This document shows positions 8,049 to 14,095 of a stretch of DNA of 15,708 nucleotides, in pieces. Source of the stretch: JAZNBI01 sp045586995 (GTDB lineage: Bacteria > Bacillota > Clostridia > Oscillospirales > CAG-272); the NCBI GenBank assembly GCA_045586995.1, contig JAZNBI010000004.1, forward strand, positions 1 to 15,708. Direction: 5' to 3'. Each line of letters begins with the position of its first letter. The first letter of the stretch is position 1. The notes under the pieces were generated by a model. That model searched no databases. It was not told the origin of the DNA and saw only the letters and a program-made list of their open reading frames with translations. The translations under genes were made by a program, and so were the position numbers.

Positions 8049-8771
8049 TTACTTATTCTTGTTTATAATAATATCGGTGGTTTTTCCGCCGTCAAGAGGA
8101 ATCTGACGAATGTAAAGAGAAACCTTATTATCTTCATTCAAGCTGTTCCAAACGGTTTCTGCCAATTCCTCTGCGGTGTTGGGGAGTTCAACCTCCTCCG
8201 GCTCGCCGTAGAAGGAAGGAATGGGGTTGCCGTCGCATTTATAGGTGTGGATAAAATGACCTATGCCGTTTTCGGGAACATAGTTATAGAAATATCTGTT
8301 GCACGCTTCGGGTCTGCCGTTTGCGCTCTTGAGGATTGAAAGCTTATATGTAAAGGCATTTCTTGGGAAACTGTAATAAAGGATACCCGAAATACGGGGG
8401 GTGAAGTTGGGAGAATCGGGCTCAAATTCACGTGTCATAAGGGCATCTTCAAAATCCTTACCGCCGTTTATAAAGTCATAGATCGTGTTTGTCTGGTCGC
8501 CGTTGGTGATAATATCGATATTACCGCCCTTTGCCGATAAATAAGGATTATAGATAATGAGAGAGGGGTCGGAGAGCTTGGACTCATCGAACGCCTTCGT
8601 TCTCATACCGCCTTCAAAGCTTTCAAACACACGGTTGCGGCTGTTTTCGCTTCTGCCCATTATAAAATAGGCAATCATTGCGCTCTTGCCGTCTTTAGAT
8701 TTGCCGATAACAATACCTCTGCCGGGATAAGAATTTTCTTCTAAGAGTGTTTTTAAATCAAATAAAGCCAT
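8049..8771 (-). CDS. purO: IMP cyclohydrolase, archaeal PurO type
   Basis: A 240-residue protein of the archaeal-type IMP cyclohydrolase family (PurO), unrelated to the cyclohydrolase half of PurH. Seen features are PGRGIVIGKSKDGK (residues 16-29), MGRSENSRNRVF (38-49), IYNPYLS, GDQTNTIYD (91-99), SPNFTPRISGIL (120-131) and FHTYKCDG-like HTYKCDGNPIPSFYGEP (175-191). It would close the ring of FAICAR to IMP, the last step of the pathway. The frame can begin at a GTG at 8780, but AGGTGG overlaps that codon. The ATG at 8771 has correct spacing and is chosen. It sits between purN and the AICAR transformylase, which makes its substrate. I recognise the family from motifs and context, not from a search. 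Confidence 0.88.
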   Translation of the reverse strand: MALFDLKTLLEENSYPGRGIVIGKSKDGKSAMIAYFIMGRSENSRNRVFESFEGGMRTKAFDESKLSDPSLIIYNPYLSAKGGNIDIITNGDQTNTIYDFINGGKDFEDALMTREFEPDSPNFTPRISGILYYSFPRNAFTYKLSILKSANGRPEACNRYFYNYVPENGIGHFIHTYKCDGNPIPSFYGEPEEVELPNTAEELAETVWNSLNEDNKVSLYIRQIPLDGGKTTDIIINKNK

Positions 8772-8794
8772 AACATCCACCTAAATATAATTAA

Positions 8795-9379
8795 TTAAAT
8801 TTCTGAACAAACTTTTTCAAGGGCTGCGGGCAGTATCTTCCACTCTGCCTCCTGCATTACCCTCTTCTGGAGAATTTCGGGGGTATCACCCTCCAAAATC
8901 TCAACCGCCTTTTGCATAATGATTTTTCCGCCGTCGGGGATTTCATTTACAAAATGCACGGTAGCGCCCGTCACCTTAACTCCATATTCCAAAGCGGCTT
9001 CGTGGACGTGAAGTCCGTAAAATCCCTTGCCGCAAAAAGACGGAATGAGAGACGGATGAACATTTATTATTCTGTTGGCAAAATGGGAGGTGAACCTCTC
9101 GCTTAAAATGCACATAAAGCCCGCAAGAACGATAATATCGGTATTGTTTTCTTCCAATACCCTTATTAGGGTATCTTCAAAATCAGCACCCAGCTCTTTT
9201 TTGCTGCAGATTGCGGTCTTGACACCTGCTCTTTCTGCACGAGTCAAAGCAAAGGCGTCGGGATTGTTGGAAATAACAAGACCGATTTTACCCGATTTTA
9301 TAATTCCGTTGTTTTGTGCATCGATAAGAGCTTGAAGGTTTGTGCCGCCGCCCGAAACCAAAACTGAAATATTCTTCAT
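8795..9379 (-). CDS. purN: Phosphoribosylglycinamide formyltransferase (GAR transformylase)
   Basis: A 194-residue enzyme moving a formyl group from 10-formyltetrahydrofolate to GAR, the third purine step. The N-terminal SGGGTNLQALID (residues 9-20) binds the phosphate of GAR. The catalytic trio is Asn106 and His108 in INVHPSLIPSF and Asp149 in IPDGG, at the same spacing as Asn106/His108/Asp144 of E. coli PurN. The usual DxGP after the aspartate reads DGGK, a small variation. The length is slightly below the E. coli enzyme (212). AAGGT precedes the ATG. It follows purM by 10 bases, so the two are probably translated together. Confidence 0.95.
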   Translation of the reverse strand: MKNISVLVSGGGTNLQALIDAQNNGIIKSGKIGLVISNNPDAFALTRAERAGVKTAICSKKELGADFEDTLIRVLEENNTDIIVLAGFMCILSERFTSHFANRIINVHPSLIPSFCGKGFYGLHVHEAALEYGVKVTGATVHFVNEIPDGGKIIMQKAVEILEGDTPEILQKRVMQEAEWKILPAALEKVCSEI

Positions 9380-9389
9380 TCTTGTTACC

Positions 9390-10427
9390 TTATATAATGC
9401 TGATCTTGTTATCGGATTTTACTATCTTACCGATAACATATGCATCTTCGCCGTTGGCTTTAAGAATTTCGATTGCTTTTTCGGCGTCATCCTTTGCCAC
9501 AACTATGCTCATGCCAACACCCATATTGTATGTATTATACATATCTCTTTCGGGGATATTGCCTGTCTTCTGCAAAAGCTCGAAGATGGGGAGAACTTTT
9601 ACGCACTTCTTCTCGATCTCTGCGCCGAAGCCATCGGGAATACTTCTCGGAATATTCTCATAGAAGCCGCCGCCCGTAATATGTGAAATGGCACGAACTC
9701 TAACATTATCAAGAAGTGCCAAAACCGGCTTAACATAGATTCTTGTGGGGGTTAAGAGAACCTCGCCGATAGATTTGCCGCCCAGCTCCTCATAGGTTTT
9801 ATTAAGGTCGCAGTTTTCAACGTCGAAAACCTTGCGAACAAGAGAAAATCCGTTTGAATGTATACCCGAAGAAGGAAGGGCGATGATAACATCTTCTTCT
9901 TCCATAGTTGTATTATCGAGAATCTTCTTTTTGTCAACAATACCAACGGCAAAGCCGGCAATATCGTAGTCCTCTACCGGCATCATACCGGGATGCTCTG
10001 CGGTTTCGCCGCCGATAAGTGCCGCTCCCGACTGAACACAGCCCTCTGCAACACCACCTACGATTTCTGCAATTTTTTCGGGTATATTCTTACCGCAGGC
10101 AATATAATCAAGGAAGAAAAGCGGCTTTGCGCCAACACAGATTATATCGTTAACGCACATAGCAACAGCATCAATACCGATCGTATCGTGCTTGTCCATA
10201 AGTATTGCAAGCTTAACCTTTGTTCCGCAACCGTCGGTACCGCTTACCAAAACGGGTTCCTCCATACCGCCTGGCAGACCAAAGCAACCGCCGAAACCGC
10301 CGATATCTGAGGCGACGTTTGAGGTCATTGTCCTCGCAATATGTTTTTTCATAAGTTCAACCGCTTTATATCCGGCGGTAATATCAACGCCCGCCGCTGC
10401 ATAACTGTCTGATTTTGAATTAAGCAT
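9390..10427 (-). CDS. purM: Phosphoribosylformylglycinamidine cyclo-ligase (AIR synthetase)
   Basis: A 345-residue enzyme that closes FGAM to AIR with ATP, the fifth purine step. It has the typical start SYAAAGVDITAGYKAVELMK, the nucleotide-binding segment SGTDGCGTKVKLA (62-74), DYIACGK (107-113), ALIGGETAEHPGMMP (136-150), and ALPSSGIHSNGFSLVRK in the second half, followed by ISHITGGGFYENIPR. The length matches E. coli PurM (345). The Shine-Dalgarno AAAGG is about 13 bases before the ATG, slightly distant. It lies 51 bases after purF and 10 before purN, and works on the product of purL at the far end of the operon. Confidence 0.96.
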   Translation of the reverse strand: MLNSKSDSYAAAGVDITAGYKAVELMKKHIARTMTSNVASDIGGFGGCFGLPGGMEEPVLVSGTDGCGTKVKLAILMDKHDTIGIDAVAMCVNDIICVGAKPLFFLDYIACGKNIPEKIAEIVGGVAEGCVQSGAALIGGETAEHPGMMPVEDYDIAGFAVGIVDKKKILDNTTMEEEDVIIALPSSGIHSNGFSLVRKVFDVENCDLNKTYEELGGKSIGEVLLTPTRIYVKPVLALLDNVRVRAISHITGGGFYENIPRSIPDGFGAEIEKKCVKVLPIFELLQKTGNIPERDMYNTYNMGVGMSIVVAKDDAEKAIEILKANGEDAYVIGKIVKSDNKISII

Positions 10428-10478
10428 TTTCTATAACCATAACCTTTCTTTATTTGTACTGAAAGATATAAAAGGATC

Positions 10479-11903
10479 TTATTCCTTACCCGTCCAGCAA
10501 TATGTGCACACCTTACACGGGTCTATTCCTATCGACTGAATTATACCCTCTATCGTTTGATATTGAAGCGAGGTCAAATTCAACTTTTTGCAAATCGCAC
10601 TTCGCATACACTTCCCGCGCTCGGTATTGGGATTTATATATTCATCAAGATGCTTTTCGCCTTCAAGCCCCTCAAGCTCGGAAATAGTATTCCGTGCAAT
10701 CAAATCCATTTCCGATGTACTTCTCGAAAAATTCAAATACTTACAACTGAACATAATGGGAGGACACGCCGAACGCATATGAACCTCTTTTGCTCCGTTA
10801 TCAAGCAAAAATTCCGCAGTTTCGCGCAGTTGTGTACCCCTTACGATACTGTCATCAACAAAAAGCAATTTTTTACCCTTAATAAGCTCGTTGACCGGAA
10901 TAAGCTTCATTTTTGCTATCTGATTTCTGAGCGACTGCTTGGCGGGCATAAAGCTTCTGGGCCAAGTTGGCGTATACTTTATAAAAGGACGTGCAAACGG
11001 TATGCCGCTTTCGTTTGAATATCCGATAGCGTGCGGCACGCCGGAATCAGGAACTCCGCAAATATAATCAACGTCCGGTAATATTCCGTTTTCTTTTTCG
11101 TTACGCGCCATAATATGACCGTTACGTGTACGCATAACCTCAACGTTAATACCTTCATAGCAGGAATTCGGATATCCGTAATAGGTCCACAAAAAAGCGC
11201 AAATACGCATTTCCTTTTGCGCGGGCGACAAGCTTTCATAGCCATCGGGGGTTAATTTTACCACCTCACCGGGGCCGAGCTCATATTCGTCCTTATAACC
11301 GGTTTTTTGATATGCAAAGGACTCAAACGACACGCTAAAGCCGTTTTTATTCTTTCCTATAAGCACAGGAAGACGTCCAAATTTGTCCCTTGCAGTAATT
11401 ATTTCACCTTTATCTGTCAGAATGAGTACAGACAAAGAGCCGTTTATTCGTTCGTTAGCGTATAAAATACCGTCCTTGAAGTTATCCTTTTCGTCGATCA
11501 ATGCAGCAACGAGCTCATTCGAATTCACCCTGCCGCTTTCCATTGAAGTGAAATGTCCTTTTCCGCGGCTCACAAATTCCGAAGTAAGCTCTTGCATATT
11601 ATTAATGATACCGATAGTACAAATTGCATATACCCCGTGCTTTGAATATATAAGGATCGGCTGCGGGTCGGTATCGCTTATTGCACCGATACAAGCATTT
11701 CCTTGCATAACGGTGATATCATTTTCAAATTTTGTTCTAAAGGGAGAATTTTCTATATTATGAATATATCTTTTAAAGCCGTTTTCAGCAGAATACGACG
11801 CCATACCGCCTCTTTTCGTGCCAAGATGCGAGTGATAGTCCACTCCGAAAAACGTATCCATAATACAGTCCTTCTTTGAAACGATTCCAAAAAAGCCACC
11901 CAA
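10479..11903 (-). CDS. purF: Amidophosphoribosyltransferase-like PurF without a catalytic glutaminase cysteine
   Basis: A 474-residue PurF homologue in the normal operon position; PurF makes phosphoribosylamine from PRPP and glutamine. The phosphoribosyltransferase half is intact: LLFVDDSIVRGTQ (346-358) is the PRPP loop. Cys235, a cysteine in the 380-387 SACPPIMFSC stretch, and Cys466/Cys469 (CTYCWTG) match the iron-sulphur ligands of Bacillus PurF. The glutaminase half looks dead. Mature PurF begins with catalytic Cys (CGxFGI), but here the chain begins GGFFGI. The start is TTG at 11903, eight bases after GGAGG; an in-frame TAA at 11919-11921 rules out a longer form, and the first cysteine is Cys13. 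The GHxRY arginine and the HNG asparagine that hold glutamine are replaced too (IGAISDTD, CTIGIINN). It may use free ammonia, borrow ammonia from another glutaminase, or regulate a second PurF. Confidence 0.9.
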   Translation of the reverse strand: MGGFFGIVSKKDCIMDTFFGVDYHSHLGTKRGGMASYSAENGFKRYIHNIENSPFRTKFENDITVMQGNACIGAISDTDPQPILIYSKHGVYAICTIGIINNMQELTSEFVSRGKGHFTSMESGRVNSNELVAALIDEKDNFKDGILYANERINGSLSVLILTDKGEIITARDKFGRLPVLIGKNKNGFSVSFESFAYQKTGYKDEYELGPGEVVKLTPDGYESLSPAQKEMRICAFLWTYYGYPNSCYEGINVEVMRTRNGHIMARNEKENGILPDVDYICGVPDSGVPHAIGYSNESGIPFARPFIKYTPTWPRSFMPAKQSLRNQIAKMKLIPVNELIKGKKLLFVDDSIVRGTQLRETAEFLLDNGAKEVHMRSACPPIMFSCKYLNFSRSTSEMDLIARNTISELEGLEGEKHLDEYINPNTERGKCMRSAICKKLNLTSLQYQTIEGIIQSIGIDPCKVCTYCWTGKE

Positions 11904-11951
11904 AATAATTTCCTCCGTTTAATGCTTTATATATGTATTCCTATCCTTTGC

Positions 11952-12638
11952 TTAAGCAAAAAACATTTCGGAAAGTGCCATCGGCTCGATATATTGTCCG
12001 TCCTTATAAACTCTCATATTTCCCGATGCAACCTCGTCAATAAGAATGACTTCGTTATCGTTATAACCGAACTCAAACTTTATATCGTAAAGAACGAGTC
12101 CCTTCTCAAGAAGGTCGTCGGCAACTATTTTTGTTATTTTACGAGTCATTTCTTTAACCGCGTCGTACTGTTCACCGCTCATAACTCCGAGAGCAATAAG
12201 TCCGTCGCGAGTAACGAGCGGATCGCCCTTTTCGTCGTTTTTAAAGGTCATTTCAACATAAGAATCAAGGTCTGCGCCTTCTTCGACATAGTCACTGTAT
12301 CTGCGGAAAAAGCTTCCGACAGCTTTGTTTCGGCAAATAACCTCAAGTCCCTTTCCGAAGGGAGTTGCGGGAAGAACCGTCATAGTAGTATTTTCAAGGT
12401 CAGAGCTTACAAAGTGCGTTTTGATGCCTGCAGCGTTCATTTTTTCGAAATAGTATGTAGACATTCTTAAATTTATATTTCCGACGCCCTCGATGCTCAA
12501 ACCAACCGTGTTTGCACCCGGATCGAAAACACCGTTTTCACCGGTAACATCATCTTTGAATTTAAGTAAATATTTGCCGTTGTCAAGCGCAAATACATCC
12601 TTTGTTTTTCCGCGATAAATAAGCTTTTTGTTTTCCAT
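11952..12638 (-). CDS. purC: SAICAR synthetase, variant clostridial form
   Basis: A 228-residue protein joining aspartate to CAIR with ATP. LIYRGKTKDVF (6-16) is the glycine-rich ATP loop, EVICRNKAVGSFFRRY (99-114) the family signature, and LYDIKFEFG (183-191) the metal and substrate segment. Two regions depart from the E. coli type. The FRNDTSAxDG block reads FKDDVTGENG. After IDEV the usual SPDxxRxW is ASGNMRVYKDG, and the chain ends soon after, without the DKxxFR helix. These changes look like a clostridial subfamily rather than damage, since the frame is clean. AGGAG precedes the ATG. It lies 18 bases after purE, whose product it uses. Confidence 0.92.
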   Translation of the reverse strand: MENKKLIYRGKTKDVFALDNGKYLLKFKDDVTGENGVFDPGANTVGLSIEGVGNINLRMSTYYFEKMNAAGIKTHFVSSDLENTTMTVLPATPFGKGLEVICRNKAVGSFFRRYSDYVEEGADLDSYVEMTFKNDEKGDPLVTRDGLIALGVMSGEQYDAVKEMTRKITKIVADDLLEKGLVLYDIKFEFGYNDNEVILIDEVASGNMRVYKDGQYIEPMALSEMFFA

Positions 12639-12656
12639 AACCGTTTTCTCCTAATA

Positions 12657-13151
12657 TTATTTATTGAATTGCGCGGAAACCTCCGCATCTTTTTCCAAAA
12701 CAGATTTTCTCATATTCTCTCTTGATTCGGCAAGCTTTTTCGCGAGCGACGGCTCGGAAATTGCCAAGATCTGCAAAGACAACAATGCGGCATTGGCTGC
12801 TCCGTCTATAGCTACAGTTGCAACCGGTATTCCGGTAGGCATCTGAACGGTCGACAAAAGGGCATCAATGCCGTCGAGATTATTTGATTTAACCGGTATA
12901 CCTATAACCGGAAGTGTGGTATTTGCGGCAAGTACGCCTGCAAGATGAGCTGCTTTTCCCGCAGCGGCGATAATAACTCCGAATCCGTTTGCTTGAGCCG
13001 AAGAAGCGAATGCTTGAGCTTCGGCAGGTGTTCTGTGCGCAGAATATACGTGTACTTCGTATGAAACTCCGTATTCGTCAAGAATATCCGTAGCTTTGCG
13101 AACTATCGGAAGGTCGGATGCACTACCCATAACAATGGCTACTTTCTTCAT
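12657..13151 (-). CDS. purE: N5-carboxyaminoimidazole ribonucleotide mutase
   Basis: A 164-residue PurE, at full class I length, which makes CAIR from N5-CAIR. VAIVMGSASDLPI (4-16) is the phosphate-binding start, SAHRTP (37-42) holds the conserved His39, and AAAGKAAHLAG (62-72) with GIPVKSNNLDGIDALLS (84-100) completes the octamer core. Class I PurE normally works with PurK, which is not in this window. The spectator motif is of class I type, not the class II AIR carboxylase form. GGAGG lies seven bases before the ATG and overlaps the tail of the leader terminator, so it is made only when that terminator is bypassed. First gene of the operon. Confidence 0.96.
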   Translation of the reverse strand: MKKVAIVMGSASDLPIVRKATDILDEYGVSYEVHVYSAHRTPAEAQAFASSAQANGFGVIIAAAGKAAHLAGVLAANTTLPVIGIPVKSNNLDGIDALLSTVQMPTGIPVATVAIDGAANAALLSLQILAISEPSLAKKLAESRENMRKSVLEKDAEVSAQFNK

Positions 13152-13163
13152 AAAAATACCTCC

Positions 13164-13203
13164 AAAAACAAAAATCGGCAGCTCAGGTATGAGTGAACTG
13201 CCC
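13164..13203 (-). terminator. Regulated intrinsic terminator in the purine leader
   Basis: On the minus strand GGCAGTTCA pairs with TGAGCTGCC (stem 13202-13177, 9 pairs with one G-T, loop of 8). It is followed by GATTTTTGTTTTT and then the purE ribosome site. The 5' arm (GGGCAG) is shared with the 3' conserved strand of the ZTP riboswitch, so the two folds exclude each other. Ligand binding should block this terminator. Confidence 0.85.
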
Positions 13204-13280
13204 AGACGGTCGACAAATATTCCCTATGCTTCGCTGCGTTAATTCGCGCAAATGCTTCCGTCGTTCACACAAGGTTCGAA
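13197..13280 (-). promoter_or_regulatory. ZTP (pfl) riboswitch controlling the purine operon
   Basis: The minus strand has the 3' signature of the pfl/ZTP motif, CGACCGTCTGGGCAG (consensus CGACCGCCUGGGCA), preceded by a conserved GGGAA. About 50 bases upstream GTGTGAACGACGG sits where the consensus has GUGUGACUGGCG. GACGG (13262-13258) pairs perfectly with CCGTC (13209-13205), the known pseudoknot, and both arms differ from the consensus in a matching way. A small P2 hairpin (TTGCG/CGCAG) lies between. The outer P1 stem is not clear to me, so the 5' edge is approximate. The class senses ZTP/ZMP and usually switches genes on. Here the 3' strand overlaps the leader terminator, and the gene controlled is purE. 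Confidence 0.82.
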
Positions 13281-13333
13281 AATCAGCAAAATTCAAGCCG
13301 AAAACAAATCAACCGGCAAAAAATTACATACAT

Positions 13334-13363
13334 ATTATACCACACAATACACATTAAAGTCAA
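13334..13363 (-). promoter_or_regulatory. Promoter of the purine operon
   Basis: TTGACT (13363-13358) and TATAAT (13339-13334) on the minus strand are 18 bases apart. The predicted start near 13327 gives a leader of about 175 bases, enough to hold the ZTP riboswitch and attenuator before purE. Confidence 0.85.
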
Positions 13364-13415
13364 TCGGTTTTTTTAGTTATTTTATATTTTTGTTCAGTGT
13401 GTATATCTGTTTGTT

Positions 13416-13443
13416 GCTTTTACTGTTATTCTTAGTCAAAAGC
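13416..13443. repeat. Inverted repeat between the divergent promoters
   Basis: GCTTTTACT pairs with AGTCAAAAGC (one bulged C) around a nine-base loop. No T-run follows, so it is not a terminator. It lies upstream of both promoters and could be a protein-binding site, though the match is short and AT-rich. The rest of 13364-13462 is AT-rich with nothing else I recognise. Confidence 0.25.
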
Positions 13444-13462
13444 AAATAATCGCAATAAAGGT

Positions 13463-13491
13463 TTGACATTTTCAAAATATAGGTGTATAAT
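13463..13491 (+). promoter_or_regulatory. Consensus promoter of the apt-aspS unit
   Basis: A perfect TTGACA (13463-13468) and a perfect TATAAT (13486-13491) with the ideal 17-base spacer. The predicted start near 13498 leaves a leader of about 25 bases with GGAGG at 13509-13513. Strong, constitutive-looking transcription is expected. Confidence 0.92.
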
Positions 13492-13522
13492 ATAAGTTGA
13501 TCTTTTTCGGAGGTTTCAACAT

Positions 13523-14080
13523 ATGAAATATTACAATATGAAAATTGCGGGATTAAACCGCGCTTTACCGATCTGTCCTTTGAACGACAAGTTATCTATA
13601 GGTGCTTTTGTAATTTTCGGTGACCCTGAGCTTACCGTCGCCTGCGCGGCAGAGCTTCTCAAAATAGCTCCCGAGTATGACTATTTAATAACGGCAGAAG
13701 CCAAGGGTATTCCGCTCATTCACGAAATGGCGCGCCAAAACGGCGATTCTACATACTTTCTTGCCCGCAAAGGTCCAAAGCTTTATATGACGGGAATTAT
13801 GGAGGTTGCGGTACAGTCCATTACGACCTCAAAGGTTCAAAAGCTTTACTTGGATACCGCAGATGCCGAAAAGATGAAGGGCAAAAAAATTCTTATAGTT
13901 GATGACGTAATATCAACGGGCGAATCGCTGACAGCGGTTGAAAAGCTGGTTGAAAAAGCAGGCGGGATCATATGCGGACGCATGGCAATTCTCGCCGAGG
14001 GTGACGCGCAGGAGCGCACCGACATTAAATATCTTGAAAAGCTTCCCCTTTTTGATTCAGAGGGAAACGTCTTGTGCTGA
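13523..14080 (+). CDS. Purine phosphoribosyltransferase, adenine phosphoribosyltransferase-like
   Basis: A 185-residue type I phosphoribosyltransferase. Residues 123-135 (ILIVDDVISTGES) are the PRPP-binding loop with two acidic residues. LITAEAKGIPL (55-65) corresponds to the Apt segment VGTEARGF, and RKGPKL (82-87) to the Apt RKPGKL. There is no helix-turn-helix domain, so it is not a full PurR-type repressor. It would salvage adenine or a related base to a nucleotide with PRPP, probably in the cytosol. Xanthine specificity cannot be excluded. GGAGG lies nine bases before the ATG. It faces away from the purine operon and is followed after 15 bases by aspS, so both share one transcript. Confidence 0.82.
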   Translation: MKYYNMKIAGLNRALPICPLNDKLSIGAFVIFGDPELTVACAAELLKIAPEYDYLITAEAKGIPLIHEMARQNGDSTYFLARKGPKLYMTGIMEVAVQSITTSKVQKLYLDTADAEKMKGKKILIVDDVISTGESLTAVEKLVEKAGGIICGRMAILAEGDAQERTDIKYLEKLPLFDSEGNVLC

Positions 14081-14095
14081 AAGAAGGAGTTATAT

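Noticed and set aside
8772..8780. GTG at 8780 as the purO start
   Set aside because: The Shine-Dalgarno AGGTGG overlaps this codon; the ATG at 8771 has proper spacing.
9858..12470. Plus-strand frames of 126-182 codons (9858-10310, 10557-11018, 11383-11763, 11922-12470)
   Set aside because: Antisense to purM, purF and purC with no independent coding evidence.
13164..13330. Guanine/adenine riboswitch or T-box in the purine leader
   Set aside because: No purine riboswitch core (such as the paired GG/CC loops) or T-box sequence was found; the ZTP motif explains the leader better.
13281..13333. A 16-codon leader frame starting near the purine promoter
   Set aside because: No ribosome site, it would begin at or just after the transcript start, and it has no run of regulatory codons.
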